A stretch of 64,000 bases of DNA from Theocolax elegans (taxonomy: Eukaryota; Arthropoda; Insecta; Hymenoptera; Cerocephalidae). The stretch is from contig CM047425.1 in NCBI GenBank assembly GCA_026168455.1, positions 91,143,580-91,207,579 of the forward strand, written 5' to 3'. Shown here in pieces: positions 1 through 14,578 of this stretch. The notes under the pieces are model-generated. The model ran no database searches. It saw only the letters and a program-made list of their open reading frames with translations, and was not told where the DNA came from. A program made the translations under genes and the position numbers. Every line of letters begins with the position of its first letter. Position 1 is the first letter of the stretch.

Positions 1-1814
1 AAAAGGGGTATTATAATAGAAAGATACAATCTTGTTACGATTATGTTATATATTATACTAATGATTATTCAAATAATATTACAATTATTACGTAAAATTA
101 ATTTAATATTCGTGCATATAATGTAGATAAATTGTAGGTACAGTACCAGAAATTCGAATTAAATTAAAAATTAGCTTTGTTAATGAATTGTTAAACAAAA
201 GTTATGTAATTCATATAGCTAATAATAAATAAACAAACTTTATATTAAGTTTACGTATTAGAAAGTACATTCGATTCAAATGCTTAAAGATATATAAGTT
301 ACTTTTATACTAACTTTAATTGTAAGTTTCTTCAGTTATATTTTGATCATTAACCAATGGTACATTTAAAAGTCAAAACGTATAAAGAATTTTTTTACGT
401 TATAGTCCGAATGACCGATGTCTAATATTAAAACCATCTTAGGTTTGTTATGAACGTTATTCAGAAAGTTGCTTTTAAAAGCATCCTATTATCAAGCAAC
501 TTAAGATTACACAATTTAATAGTTCGTCGTAGAAAATGTAATTTAAAGAAATACTTGCATTGTTACATTTTTTTTACGGCTTAAAAATATTGAAGTTATT
601 TATACACCACTTTTGTAACATTTAAATATATTTTTAACGTTTATTTATATATAGTTTGTATATTTGTAACAAATATACAAATAAACCAAGGTTAATACAG
701 ATACTGTCTTGTATTAAGGTATGAAAGTACCACCGAAACAAAGTCTATGTAGTCTCTTCTTTTATAGACATCTAAACCTTTTTCTATTTTCTACAACAAT
801 TTAATTTAATTTTTTTTAAAAAGGAACTGTAAAAGCGTATTAAATTGTATTATTATTATTTTTTAATTTATATTGATCATGTTTCATCTTCAAATCCTAC
901 ATTCAATTATAGTAATTATCATTATTTTAAACTAAAAAAAATTACCGAGGTTTTTATATTTAATTTCAATTGTGGCCTAAATCCCGCCAGTTAAAAATAA
1001 CTTCAAGTCTTCAAGTAGAGAAATTTTAGAAATTTTGTGCACCTTCGGAAAAGAAGGTATTGCATTATATGAAGTGCTCCAGTTTAGTCAATTTTATAAT
1101 ATTTATATACACCAAAACTCTTTTTTGAAAAAACACTTAAAATGCATGTGCGCCAGGGAGTATAAAGAAAATATAATTTATTTTCAGCCTTTGGAATAAA
1201 AGGTTTCTTTTAATAAATATACATTTTTACATTCCTATAATGCTTAGTATAAGACTGTCAAAATTATCAATTTTACCTTTTGTAAAATTCGTACATTCTG
1301 AATATAAAATAATAGTTTTGTAAATAAAATTAGAATTCAAATACAGATTAGATATACATAAGTAACTGAAGAAATTGGTTGAATTTTGAAAATTGCATCA
1401 TTAAGTTAGTTACTTATAGTTGAGTAACTCGAAACAGTCTGTATTTCGTTTCAATAAAAAACATATCGCCACAGCATCAAAAAAAAGCGCGAGAGTAAAG
1501 AATAATTGATTCGCTACATTCGAGATTCTTATAAAGCTTAGCCTTCTCTTTCCATCCTGATCGATGTTATAAAGGGAGAATTCGAATTTGCTTCTCCGGA
1601 GGGTGAACAAAAAAAGGAAAAGAAGGGAGGAAGCCGATAAGCGAAGTCGATGAAAAAGTTTATGGGCTCGGCGGCGTGAAAATTTTATTTGCCACGCGTT
1701 TTATGCGACGATGGACGGGATTTACAGTGCGCGTAATTGAATGTAGCCGCAGAAATTGACTAACTTCGACGTACTGCTTTCTTTCTCCATCTATCTATCT
1801 GTACATATATATAG

Positions 1815-1817
<3 letters not shown>

Positions 1818-1845
<28 letters not shown>
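1818..1845. repeat. (GA)n microsatellite
   Basis: An uninterrupted run of about 14 GA dinucleotides. It is preceded by a short TA run and a CTAT-rich stretch. It is a simple repeat with no coding context. Confidence 0.85.
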
Positions 1846-2706
1846 TACCGTTGCTAATGATTAAGCTCAGAACTGATTTTTCGAATTCTTGAAAAGCTAT
1901 GCGGCCTTTCTCTTCCGATTAATTGAATCGTTGGGTTTCTTGTGCTTACTTTATTGGAGCTGATTTTATACTCGGGTAGCGAATATACTACCGAGTGAAT
2001 TATTTGATTTAGCCTTTCGCACATACACCTTAAGAAAGATAAATTTACCGCTCTTTCACTGCTGCGGCATTGAAAAGAAGTACCGTTGATATTAAATTTT
2101 TTTTCTTATACAATTCTTTTATTCATAATAAATCCTTTTTAATAAATGCTTTTCATTCAAATTACATTGTGCAATGTATCGATTATAGAGATTTATATTC
2201 GTTACATTTCATCAAAATATTATAAATATTTATTGTATACGAAAAAATGTAATCAATAATTAATTGGTTTAATAATTTGTATATTCATTATTTTTTTCAG
2301 CAGCTAAAGATGACGATAATATGTTGTTGTGTATGTATTAAAAATTATTTATTTGTTGCGGTAAGCTACTAATGTATTATTTATATAAAAATTCTGTTGC
2401 AAAACTGGATGATAATGTGATATTTCACACGTATTATAAAATAAAATAATCCTACATTTATGTACAATAAATGATTATATTAAAAAATGGACTTAAATTT
2501 TATTACAAATTTTTACCATATTACGTATTGAATATTATTGAAATTATATTATATATATATATAAATATATTATTAATGGATAAATATACTTGCAAAATAT
2601 TAAGGCAAAGCAGTTTTTTATCCAAGTTTCTTAATTAACCTCCACTTCAAAAAATGTTAAATTTAACATTACTTTTCGAAAGTGTAAACTTGTTGATGGT
2701 AATTAA

Positions 2707-2725
2707 AATATATATGATTTTTAAA
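2707..2725 (+). repeat. Left target-site duplication of the SINE
   Basis: This 19-bp direct repeat is identical to 3151-3169 and marks the 5' border of the 5S-derived element. Bordering A residues make the exact edge uncertain by a few bases. Confidence 0.8.
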
Positions 2726-3150
2726 AACCGACACGGTGGCGGAGTGGCGGAGACGCACCTCGGCCGGTCACGGAAGTTAAGCAGCACTGAGTGCGGTTCG
2801 CACTTGGATGGGTTTGGCTTTCGTGGCGGGTTAGGTGTTTTTTCACACTTCACAACGTGAGCGGGAGGTGTGAAACATTCGGTTTCGGTGTCAAGGCCTA
2901 CGCAATGTGACTTTGACACCCAAAAAGAATGTTTCGAATACACCGGCCATCTCGGGTGAGGTTTTCCCTGCTTCACAGGTTTCCCTCATCCACGGGCATA
3001 ACCCCGGGCGAATGCGAGGTGGTGGGGTTTTTAAGAGAGGGATAAAGCACCCACACATAGGTGGTAGGTGGACACCGTTAAAGTCCCCAGGGGGATAAAC
3101 GGTAGGAAGTGCCAGGAAAAAGAGAGCACAAATCAAGAATAAAAAAAAAA
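2726..3150 (+). mobile_element. 5S-rRNA-derived SINE, full length
   Basis: A GC-rich block of about 425 bp in AT-rich surroundings, ending in an A-rich tail (3141-3150 is all A). It is flanked by the perfect 19-bp duplication aatatatatgatttttaaa at 2707-2725 and 3151-3169. Positions about 2765-2822 read like the internal-promoter part of 5S rRNA: GTTAAGCAGCAC (A-box region) is followed by GCACTTGGATGGG (C-box region). A 5S-like head, unrelated body, A-rich tail and target-site duplication are the marks of a SINE of the 5S-derived (SINE3-like) class, transcribed by RNA polymerase III and moved by a partner LINE. Small frames inside it are not genes. The duplication is identical on both sides, so insertion was probably fairly recent. 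Confidence 0.8.
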
Positions 3151-3169
3151 AATATATATGATTTTTAAA
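3151..3169 (+). repeat. Right target-site duplication of the SINE
   Basis: Identical to 2707-2725 and directly after the A-rich tail of the element, as expected for target-primed reverse transcription. Confidence 0.8.
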
Positions 3170-4309
3170 GTAAATGGAAATATTATTTGTTCACATTAAA
3201 ATTATACATTAAGTTAATCGATATTAAATAATATTATAACTACAATAAACTGTATTAAATAGTATCTAAATAAAAAATTTTATTTTTTTATTTATTGAGC
3301 GCCATACGGCTGTTCTGTAACTAAAGGCCTTTTTACTGTTTATTTTGCATTTTCAGAATAAAAATTATATTGCACCTGATGCAAGCAATATAATTTATCT
3401 ACGCAAGACAAGCTCTTGTTTTGCCAAACGGCTAAATTTGCAGACTATTACCTTCATTAAATAATTTTCAATGCAAACTATTAGAAATTCTAATAAACGA
3501 CGAACCAACGTTTTATTTATGTTTTATTTAATTATTGTTTTGCATTATTAATTTTCATTCGTCGCTACAATAGAATCTCAATCACTGTGCATTAATTAAT
3601 TTTTAGTGGAAAACGTGATTCTGACTATAGGGTATATAAATGAACGTTTCCTCTGACAAATAATTAAAGTAATCAAAACATACCCTGACATATAGAGCAT
3701 TTTACATTAATTGAATCGTTAAACATCGAAATCACTTATTATCTAATTTTATCTATAAAATAAATAAATGGTAAATATATAACACATTACCAAATATACC
3801 GTAATTAATCTTAACACAATATAACCAATTTTAAATTGATAAATAAAAATTATAATACATGTTACTGCTGGAAAAGCACAACAAAAAACGAATAAGATTA
3901 AAATGTGTACACATTTTTATTTTTACATAGAGACATCACCAGAGCAGTTTCAAGCGCGCTGCGCGCGCTGTTTTTTTTTCGTTTTCATATTTCATTAAAT
4001 TTTATCGTTTTTATAAAATAAATATTAAATTATTATAGATTAATCTTTTAAATGCTCACGTGTTCACAAATTATATCTTTAAATTTTGACTCTTATCTCT
4101 CTCTGTCTCTATAGATAAATCTATATCTATCTATCGTTCTTTATTTAATTTTTACTCTTTAACTTCTTAAAATCTTCTCGCCAAGTCTCTCCCCTAAAAG
4201 TCCCAAAATCTAATGTGCCTGGTAACCGCAACACAACAACATTCAAACAGCCAATCAAATCGATCTTACTTCACATTTAGATTCATCTCTTTTTTTTGAT
4301 ATAGGACTT

Positions 4310-4333
4310 TATATATATACACACACACACACA
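4310..4333. repeat. (TA)n(CA)n microsatellite
   Basis: A short TA run passes directly into about seven CA dinucleotides. Confidence 0.8.
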
Positions 4334-7300
4334 TAAGATTGCTTAATGCAAATATTCCTCTACAAGGAAGCTGTGTAATAGTAAAATTTTTTGATTTGCT
4401 AAAAACATGTTACAAGTATGTTTTGACATGTCTACAGTTTTAATCACGTGTTTTTGGAAATGTTCTTATGGATATATTTGTACGGTGCCACCGTATTTAT
4501 AAACTATACTGAATGGATATCGGTCGGATTGGACAAGAAGTTTTCTTTTTGAGTTCCGAATTCGGGAAATAAATTGGATCTATTACAACTGCTATTATTT
4601 TATAGACTTTTTGATTTTATAAGATTTATTTTTAATAATTTTAAATGTTGCAGATTATACGTTTTAATCAGAATAAATGTATTTTGTAGAGAACAAAAAG
4701 TTTTTTCCTATCTATTCGGATTTTTGAAATTATGTATACTTATTAATTTTTATCAGGATATTGAAAAACTGATTCATTTAATTTTTTATAACTTTGCAAC
4801 TAATTAGTCGAATGTGTTGAAAAAAATCATGCTATATAATATAAAAGTTTCAGGTAATTCTATCAATACATTTTGGGCATAGAAAGAATTCAATTCACTT
4901 AAAATTTTGAAAAAAAAGTAAAAGTGCAATTATCAAATAATTGAGCATTAAATTTTTTAATAAAATTTTTTATTGCTGATATCCTAAAAAGCTGATATCG
5001 TAGAAAGAAATGATTACAAAAAAAGTTTTTAGTAATATATTTATTTTGTGATAAAATATACTTTTTAATAGAAAGCAAATCTTTTAGAGTATTTCCTTAT
5101 TAATAATATTTTGGATAATTTTGATATAGGATTAATTAAATTTTATAATTAAAATTCAATTAGTGGCATATTAGTCAATAACTTTAATTCTTATGGAAAC
5201 AACTTACCTCGGTATTTTGGTCCTTTATCATTCTTTGCATCGATGGTTGAGATTCCAAAATAATAAATGGATTTTATTGCAAAAAACGTAAATATTTTTA
5301 GAGAGACAAGAATAATAATTTTATTTATTTAAAAACATTGTTTTAGATTTTTGAAAATGTTTATTTTAAATAATAGCTTTGCATGTCATAACTTAGGAGC
5401 GATACATTAATTTTGAGGAATCCATACGTGCCCATAAACTGGCAGCAGTATTTTTTTTTAATTTTTGAATAAATGTACTAAACCCTCTATTTATTTGTTT
5501 TATAATATATTTATTTAACAAAAGTTATAATCTCTACAATAATGTTTTACTTCACGAATCGTTTTAAATATGAAAAAAAAACAAATTGAAAACCATCAAA
5601 TGTATATGCAAAGGAGATTTTAATCATATTAACTTCATCACTTATATTACATCTGCCAACCCTTTTTTCGCGAATAAAGAAATATAACGTACATTTAAAT
5701 ACTCTCAATCAGCAATCCGATTTCCCTTGCGATTGTACAATCAAGATAATTCAATCTTGATCCCGTATAAAACTTCCAAAGCGACGAAAAAAATATATAT
5801 ATATATACATATATATACATACATATTCAAGCCATTAAAAATCTCCGAGAGATGCGAAATTTAAAATCGAAAGCTCACCTATTAAGCATTCAATGGGTCC
5901 AAAAGAGTGAATGTGTTCAGGAAGAAAGCCTATACGCAAACACTATAGTGATAAAAATCGGTTCTGATTTCAAGCTCAAATTTAAACGTTTGTAGATGTA
6001 AATTCTCGCATGAACAGTGACGGTGCAACGTGAAAGCTACCTGATAGGCTAATGAGAACTTTTGTGCATTTCGGAGCTGATTTAAATAAAAAAATTTTAT
6101 CGCTTTCGAATTTTAGAGACAGAAATGAATTTTCAATAAAAACCGTTTAAAATTAAATGAACCAAGATAATTCGATTAATTAATGTTTAAAAATAATAAG
6201 ATAATTTTTTATCCGTGAAGAGTATTAGTTATAACTTACAATAATGTACTAAAAAATATTTATTTATAGAAATTCTATTCTAGAAATGTAATAACAGATA
6301 CAAGAATATTAAAGGTAAATGTAATGCAATATTTTTTAAAACAGTTATAAAATTTAAGGAAATTCGGTATAACAAATGTCAAAAAGCAAATTGAAACTTT
6401 CATTTCGTGTATTTTAACGATGTGAAAGTATAGATACTCTTAAATTGAACTAATACACTTTACTATTATACTATGCAGGTAAAACTATAAAATTATTTTA
6501 AAATTAAAAAATTTATTTTTTAATTTAGTTATATGATTTTCTTGATATTATTATCATTTAGTGAGTGGTCTACAAAATATTTCAATAAAGAAAACAAGGA
6601 TTGAAGCGCAAATTTCAAGACCTCTGCATACAAAAAGTATTGAGTAGTTTCAAACTTTTAAATAATGTAAAATAAGTATATATAATGTATATTTGAATAT
6701 TAAATTATTAATTTAGTTTTCCACTTTTTGTTTACACAATAAAGGTTAAAAATTTTAATCATACCCTAAAAATATTAAAAATAAAGTAAATTACAATAAA
6801 AAAAGATTTGTTCAAAGATTCAATTGTCGCAGTTTATAAATTATAGACGATATCGTTAATCAAATTTAGTAAAAAAAATTCATGCCCTCCAAATAAATCC
6901 AATAATATTAAATTAATTTAATATTTTATTATAAAATTAAGGTAGAAGAACTGAAAGCAAATATTTGTTTTTTGACAATAATACTTTTTTAATAACACGA
7001 GCGAATTTTACAATGAATATATAATCATCTTTCATTGATAGATCATCTATACAAATTTAAAAATAACTCTTGACAAAAATATTGGATATTGAATTTGTCG
7101 AACTGCAAAATAATAAAATGCTCAAACGATTCGGTATGTATATATATATTCATCGTGAAAAACTTACAAGCAGAAATCTTGAAAGAATCCAATCTAATAC
7201 CATCGTCGATTATGTACGATATCTCATCGTAATAAAAAAAATTATTCAAATATATAACTCAATTCGGACCAACCGATTCGCTTCATCCGAGTCTACATCT

Positions 7301-9149
7301 GCAGATGCGCGGTCGTTTTCGTATTCTGGCACGAGCCGAAATACAAACTTCCGCTTGAACGAACAGCTTCCGGTATTAACTTTTCCCGAGTCCACCAGTG
7401 GCGCAGCCGGAAGAAAAAAAATATTAAAATCGTTGCACTGTGTGTACTGATGTTTTACTTTTCATCTTGTTTGCTTCTTCTATATTATGTTCATCGACTT
7501 TTTGTCGGCGCGTAATTTTTCGTATTTTATTGAAAAAAACGTCAACAGTGTAAACGGCCCTAGGGCAAAGGCCAGGTAAAGAGTAAATATTAAATCTAGA
7601 GAGAAACTTAATAATGGCATTGCTACATTTTTCGCTTTTTAGGGTATGATAAAATTGTATACATCAGTTGATGTGTATATATGTATTGTTCACGCTGAGA
7701 AACATCATAATTGTGCTTATGATAAATTGGTAAAAATATATGATAATTTTTTTTTGTGAAACTCGTAATTATTTTCGACAGTCATCAAGTGCGAGACGCG
7801 ACGTTTTAGTGAGCCATATCAAGTCGTATATTTCATATTGGCGTTAAATTAACCAGACTATATATATGACGTTTTTAATCATGACATTTCATTTTGCTCT
7901 CATTTCAAACGAAAATCAAAGTATTATAATCAAACAAATCAACCAACTATACTAAAAATTATTGAATAGGCCTTTTTTTATGTAAATACACTTTTAAAAA
8001 TTGTGCGATACTTTTATGTAAATATATAAACACCATAAAATATACAGGATTGATAAACTTAAGTTTGATTAAATTAAGCATAGTTTATTCATTTAACAAT
8101 AAACAAAGGTAAAACCTTACAATAGAACGTATTATACTTAATTCTTCGAATGTGCAACACTTGGCTGATCATAACTAATGTTATTTCACTGTTTTCATTT
8201 CATGCGAAAATAAGAGTCTTGACTGCAGCGTTTTAATAAATACAAAGCTTACAAAGCTAATGATACTGCATTTGTCTATACTATATAAATATTTTATATT
8301 GCTAAAAAAAATGTTTTAAAGTCATAGTAATTATTAAGTATAGAATAAATTTTTCATTTTAATAAAACGACAAACCGCTAGCAATCATATAGTTATTACA
8401 CAAATGATATTTTGTATGCATATTTTTTGGATGCATATTTTTATTTTATATCTTAAACAGCATTTGTCATAAAATGTAATACGCTTATAAGATTCAACTT
8501 GGGTTATGGAAAACTTTACCCTCACGCAACGCTAGAAACCTTTTTTTTTGCAATTCCTCCGCTCAGTGCAGTAAAAATAAGAAATAGTTGAATTAATTAA
8601 TGCACAATTTTTTAATTTGTTACTCTAATAGATTTAATATCATTTAACATACCTATATTGAATAACGCACTGTGACAAAAATATTACTAAAAGTTGAAGA
8701 ATTAATACGAAAAATGTTACATCTGTAAAATTTTTTTTAAAAAATGTATCTTACAAGAAAGTTTTAAGACAACCTAAACGGAAAAAACTTTTTTGTCCGA
8801 TCATGATTCGCGAGTAAAATTTAGTACATATCAATATATATAGTTAAAAATAAAAGATCCTTTGAATTTAAAATTGACATTTTCTCTTTTTGCTCAGCAT
8901 AAAAGTTAAGAAAACGACTATAAAATAAAACTGTAACTCAACTAAACAATAGTTAAAATTCCATCCTATATTAGATATCACTGTACAGACCATAAACTCA
9001 ATGATTCAAGTTCGATACATATATCCTGGATGAGGAAGCTCGAAAAGAAAAGATCCTCCTAATTCAGAAGCTCGTAACAAGATAAGAAAAAAGAAGAACC
9101 CTCATATATGTGTACGTGTGTGTGTGTAGGCCTTTAGATCTGTACGAGC

Positions 9150-9350
9150 CTGGAATTTTCGAGTCGAAAATAGCGTGGGCCCGTTAAAAGTACGTGATTC
9201 GAGTGTGAGTGCCGTACGTCCTTTGGGTTACGCTGTTATTTACGACGGAAAGCGGGAAACCGTGTTCGCTTCCTTCCGCCCGTGGAAATCGGCCGAGCGA
9301 TTTCGCGGATAAGCGTCCTGCTGTGGTTGGAAAAGCCCAAGTTCGGCAAT
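9150..9350. other. GC-richer island, function unknown
   Basis: About 200 bp with many CpG and GC-rich words in otherwise AT-rich DNA. It contains no open frame with splice borders. In a CpG-retaining insect genome such a block may be a regulatory element or an untranslated first exon, but the sequence alone does not decide this. Confidence 0.25.
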
Positions 9351-11289
9351 CTGGAAATCACTCACTGTTCCTCAATATCTTTTAGTGGTCATTTTGCATA
9401 GTGAGAGCTAATTACTCGAGCTTTTATATCACAGTTTTACTTTTGAAAGTTTATTATTGATATAATCAATACAGCTGATTCTAATTTATTGTGAGAAACC
9501 TCGTGAAATTGAACTTATCAGATACAATATATTGAACAATGATAAAAATATAAATGAAAGTTTATTCGCATTATACATTTTCGTAAATATTAAAAAAATC
9601 ATTTTTAATATTACGCATGCATTTAGTCAAAGCTCCAAATTTAATTATATTTGTGGGTGAATATACTTGAAAATGAATATTGATTTGTAAATTAATCAAA
9701 ATATTTTCGGATAGACCAGTTCATAACTTTAATAAACAAATATATTTTAATATTTTTTAATATGTAGTTTAAAAATTATTTCACGTCATTGACGATGTCA
9801 ATGTTACTATATGAATATTATATAAATGAATATATAATTGATCGCTGATTGAAAAAAAACATAAAATACATTTGTTAATTTTGATAAAATCAATTTTCAT
9901 TCATAGATAATAATAAATATATAAATAAATAAGGGTAAATATATTTACCTTACACAGCAATGGATTATTAAATTAATTATCTAATGCGCCTCATCGTGAA
10001 AAATGATTAAATATTACCATCACAAGCAATATTCTTAGCGTAAAACTGTGAATAAAAAATAATACCATGTTGTAAAATATCTGTATGGCATGCTCTGGAT
10101 AACAAAACAAAGTAATAAAATGTACATATATGTTTATAAAAAAATAAATTAATGTTTATAAGATCTACTAGACCTATATAAATAAAAAAATCAAAACTAT
10201 ACAGGGCAAGTTTATATATATATCACCACAGGAGTATATATAGAAGTTTTTAAATTTCGAGGGTTTCCGATAATAAAAAGAATACAATCTGCTCGTTTCG
10301 TTCTCGGTGATATTTGAATCATAAATATATTTCCTTTTTTTATTTTTAATAAAAATAAGTTTTAGAATATTAGAGTAAAATTTTCTATAAAATGCAACCT
10401 CATCGATAAACTTGAAACTTACGTTTATGTATACTTATTATAAAATACTTAAAATTGTTATTGTAATAATATAAAATACCTTGTAAAGAAAATATTATTA
10501 GTAATAAATTTTTGCATTTTTTATAATGCATTCAACGAATTCTAAACTATACTAATATTCCAAAGTAATCGCTAACCTAGATTTGAGCATTAGAATAGCA
10601 TCGAATATTAATAACATTTTAGTTTAAATGGAAACGTACAGTTTTATCATTAAATTCTAATACACTTAAAGTTATTATATATTTGCCCAGTTAATATAGG
10701 ATTAGTTCTAACCAAAATATTTATTAGCGCGAAACTTATATACAAGTGTTACAAGTATAATTGTTCGTGTTACTGATCACAGGTAAAGAATATAAACGGT
10801 TTTTCTACTTTTCTAATTTGACTTATACGAAAAAACTAAGTATACGAAAGGGATGATTCTACAGAGTTGAGTCCATTAACTTCTGAAAGATTATCGTACG
10901 ATAAAGGCATATGAATTGGCCACTTGAAGCTTTTCATCGCTTTCCAGTCTTCGTCTTCATTATTCAACATTTTTGTCCAACTAACATTTGTTGTTAAAAG
11001 ATATTCAGGTATTAAAGTGGTTTTATTACGTGGTACATAACTATTGCAATAAAGTCATTTTATTTCTACATTACGGGATAATTTGCGTTAGCACTATAAT
11101 AATGCTGCAAAACAAAAGATTACCAGGTATATATCTGGCCATAGTTAAAAAGAGTTATGAAATTAATCTATGTGCGGTAACGTATTTAATATTTATAAAC
11201 CATATATGGTATATACGTATATATATGTGATAAGATGAAAATTTCGAGGAAACGTTTAGTCTTCCGATTAGCGTTCAAAATCCAGTGCT

Positions 11290-11770
11290 CTAATTGGAAT
11301 AAATTTGAAGAGCGAAATATAGGACGAGAGAGGGAAGGTCGAGTGGCTACACAGGAAGACGGTGTAGGAAGGAAGCTTCGGAAAATTAGGGAAAGAAAAG
11401 ATGGGTGTTGGCAACCAACTCTCGGTATATAATCGGCTAGAGGTAGAAGTGTGGCGAAATGGCGACAACGACCTATCGAGAGGTTGCAAAGGTCGAGTTG
11501 TAGAGCTGCATCAGCCCAACTCGAGGGTAGAGACGAGGGGATGTATAGTTCGATCGTTTTTCGCACTTTCTAACTGACGGTCGACATTTGCATCATCAAG
11601 CGGCGGTGTATAGGTACGTTGTTTCATGGGCGGCACCTCCGGCGATTTACCGCGCATGCCTTGCATAACTTGCCGCGAGCGGAAAACTACAACGATATCG
11701 AATTTTGGAATGCTGCGGTCGAGCGGTGGATCGTTATATCTATATGTGTATACACCTAGGTACATAGAGT
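11290..11770. other. GC-richer island, candidate regulatory or 5'UTR block
   Basis: About 480 bp of clearly higher GC and CpG content than its flanks. Open frames exist on both strands (up to about 126 codons on the minus strand), but their predicted peptides are low-complexity and unlike any family I know. None has a convincing splice border in phase with the first Grd exon at 14579. Composition is the only support. Confidence 0.25.
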
Positions 11771-14578
11771 ATCTCCGCGTTCATTCAACGGTGTAATAAT
11801 CAAGGTGTAATGGGCGTGGTTCTTCAAAGGTGACATTTTCAATGGTAGCTCGGGTTATGTATATCCTTGTAATTACTCACTATTGTTACACCCCCATTCG
11901 TTTAATCTTTCCTCAATGCATCTAACTACAATGCAGATGCTGGGTAATGTAAAGATCGCACACGCATAAAATATCATTTTTTGCAAAATATTTTGTATTA
12001 TATTATAACAAATCAAATTTAGTGGTTATAGGTGCATCTAATAAACCAACTGTCAAGATGTTTATAGCAAAGCGCATCTCTTATTCTTGATACTAGATCA
12101 AACATTTGAAAAAGTTGTAGTTGCACAAAGCAATTAAACACCAGTTATATATTTGCATATATATAACTGCAAAGTAGTAAGCTTATAGTTAACCAGATAA
12201 AATATTTCAATTGAATGAATTAATTAAACTTCACCATTGTGCTAATTGCATTTTACAATACAGTATGCAAAACTTAGGCCAAAGTTATTTACCAAAATGG
12301 AGAAAATATTTATAAAAATAGAGAGTATAAGAAAGGTTGAATTTCTCAGAGCAAAATAATATCTTAGATATAGTGCACTGTCGACAAAAAAATAATTTAT
12401 CCGACGTAATTATAAATACTAAAAGATTCATCTACAGGCGATACATTGTCTAGATATTGGGCAAGTTCATTCATGACAGTTAGTTACAAATAAGTCACAA
12501 GACTTATCTCGTATAGTAGATGAAAACGAGATCGAAAACGATCTGCAGGTTAGTCAAGTTGCATTAAGTGCGCTCTATCATCGAAGACCTGACACGGGTG
12601 GGCATCATACGTGACACGATTTCATATTAACTCAGAAAAACTCCAGTCATGTACGAGCACGAATCCCCTATCAACAAATTACAAGATCTGTGTGCAATAA
12701 TTACCGAGCGCGATTCTTTAAATTTTTATCGATTATATTGAATTCTAACGTTTGAAAATTGTACTATTTGTAGAAATATTATTTAATTGAAATTATATTA
12801 TATTTAATAATAATAAACTTATACAGTACATTATTAAAGAAACAACCGTTGAACTGTAGACTAGTAGTTAACAATGAATATTTAAATATGTTATATCTGT
12901 ATATTGTTACTATAAAATATGAAGCATATTTACAATTAATTGATTACTACGTTTAACATTTATTTTTATTTTAAAAATTTTGTTGAATTTGTCATAATTA
13001 TGTCATACTCTACTTTTACAATATTTTATTTTACTACATGGTTATTACCACTAACATCATTTACCTCGATTTACTATATTTTAAAAGGAATTTAGTTCAA
13101 CCCAATAGACAGAATTACATCTATTATATATCTGAATGATGTATAACTATTCTTATAATTTGTAATTTTGTAAGAAGCCTCTATTTTACAGGTTCTGTTT
13201 AAAATTTGGATGAGTCATGTTTTGTGTGTCCCTGATTCGAAATACAGTGTTAGAACCTTGTGTTCCTAGACTCCTGAAAGAAAAATGTCGGTATAAGAAA
13301 ATAGAATGAATTTTCGAAGTGGAGGGAAACAGTGTTAGTAATGACCGTTGAATAAAAATAGAGGATCATGAAGATGAAAGATTGAGTAATTCATCGTCAA
13401 ATCATTGCGCAAACACAATGAACTTCATATTAAATTAACTTAACTAAACATTTATGAACTACTGAGATATTTTTAATCGTATACCGAGTATATTTACCGA
13501 TTATAATTAAATCAATTAAACAAGACGCGTATATGATTCTAATCTTTTATGTATATCTATATATGTCAGCTGCGTTAACAAATTTCTACAAGAAATACTT
13601 TGTATAGTAGAAATAAGAACTCCCTTAAGCGACTTTTTTTAGAACCCTACGTCTAATGGATGGGATATGGAATATAAAAATTGCAATAAAAAAATGGTAT
13701 ATAAACGTAAAGTGATTCATATAATTGATAAAATATTACAAGTTTATCGCGTTTTAAAAAATTGACAATAAAGTGCATTTTCATTTGCAGAGACAAAGTG
13801 AATTATTTTATGAAAAATAAGTAGAACAGAATCAGAATAAAATAATCTTGTAACCGCTCTCTCAACACTGTGTGTATAGTAAATTTCGCCTTGGGTCCTG
13901 CAACATATTTACTACGAATATTTTTGCCAAGATAACGTAAACTTTATTATAGGTTGCATACGCCAACTTATCAATTACTCACGTATTTTAAGAGATGTCA
14001 TTCATATACGCATAACTTGCACTAAAGAAATACTGTATACTAAATAAATTATGCACGCGAAATTTTATTATTTTATTGCGTATATATGCTCTGCGCTACA
14101 AATAAATCCTTGAAATTATAATTAGTATCAAGCATACATTCGATACAATCAGACGCTGAATATTTAAAATTGAAATTATTTATTTTTAGTAAATGTAATA
14201 TTATTATTTTTATCTCAAAGCTATTAAGGATGAAAGTTACAATTCAGCTGTCGAGAGCCCGATGATTATTGAGTTTTAATATAAAAATAAAATTGATTTC
14301 GTGGAAACACATTTATTTAATCCGATATATATATATATCGACAAGGCAACGTAAAGTTAATGTAGCAAAAATTAAAATTGCAACACGGTAATGTTACGAT
14401 ACGCGTGAATAGAACAATAACTTAGAGATTGATTTGTCGATGATATAAAGTCGCGCGATTCTCGATTCTTCCCACGGAAATAAAGTCGCTTAGAAAAAAA
14501 AAATGTTGACAAGCCAAGTGACAACTACACGCGATAGGACGTTTCGGTTTTTTTTTAAACGACGGGTCTCCTTTACAG

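Larger units (their letters stand above)
1..2725. other. Non-coding AT-rich sequence
   Basis: No open frame with acceptable splice borders or a recognisable domain was seen on either strand. The stretch is AT-rich with short homopolymer and TA runs. A slightly GC-richer block lies at about 1600-1760 and is followed by a GA microsatellite. It is probably 5' flank or a far-upstream intron of the Grd gene to the right, but nothing in the sequence ties it to that gene directly. Confidence 0.5.
3170..14578. other. Long non-coding stretch upstream of the first visible Grd exon
   Basis: No exon could be supported. The stretch holds simple repeats (4310-4333, about 5787-5824, about 9107-9128) and two GC-richer blocks at about 9150-9350 and 11290-11770. 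These stand out from the AT-rich background and could be regulatory or 5'-untranslated. The first visible Grd exon starts inside a codon, so its initiator exon must lie upstream. I looked for an ATG-led hydrophobic exon ending two bases into a codon and found none that was convincing, so that exon may be here or outside the window. Confidence 0.45.

Noticed and set aside
2647..2976. Minus-strand 109-codon open frame
   Set aside because: It lies largely in the SINE and its A-rich flank; the peptide is low-complexity and has no family.
7070..7450. Plus-strand 126-codon frame
   Set aside because: Begins in AT-rich DNA with no splice border or promoter, and the peptide matches no family. The overlapping minus-strand frame is equally good, as expected by chance.
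11186..11765. Two overlapping minus-strand frames and one plus-strand frame in the GC island
   Set aside because: Several frames are open at once with low-complexity peptides and no splice junctions in phase with known exons. GC-rich non-coding DNA explains them.
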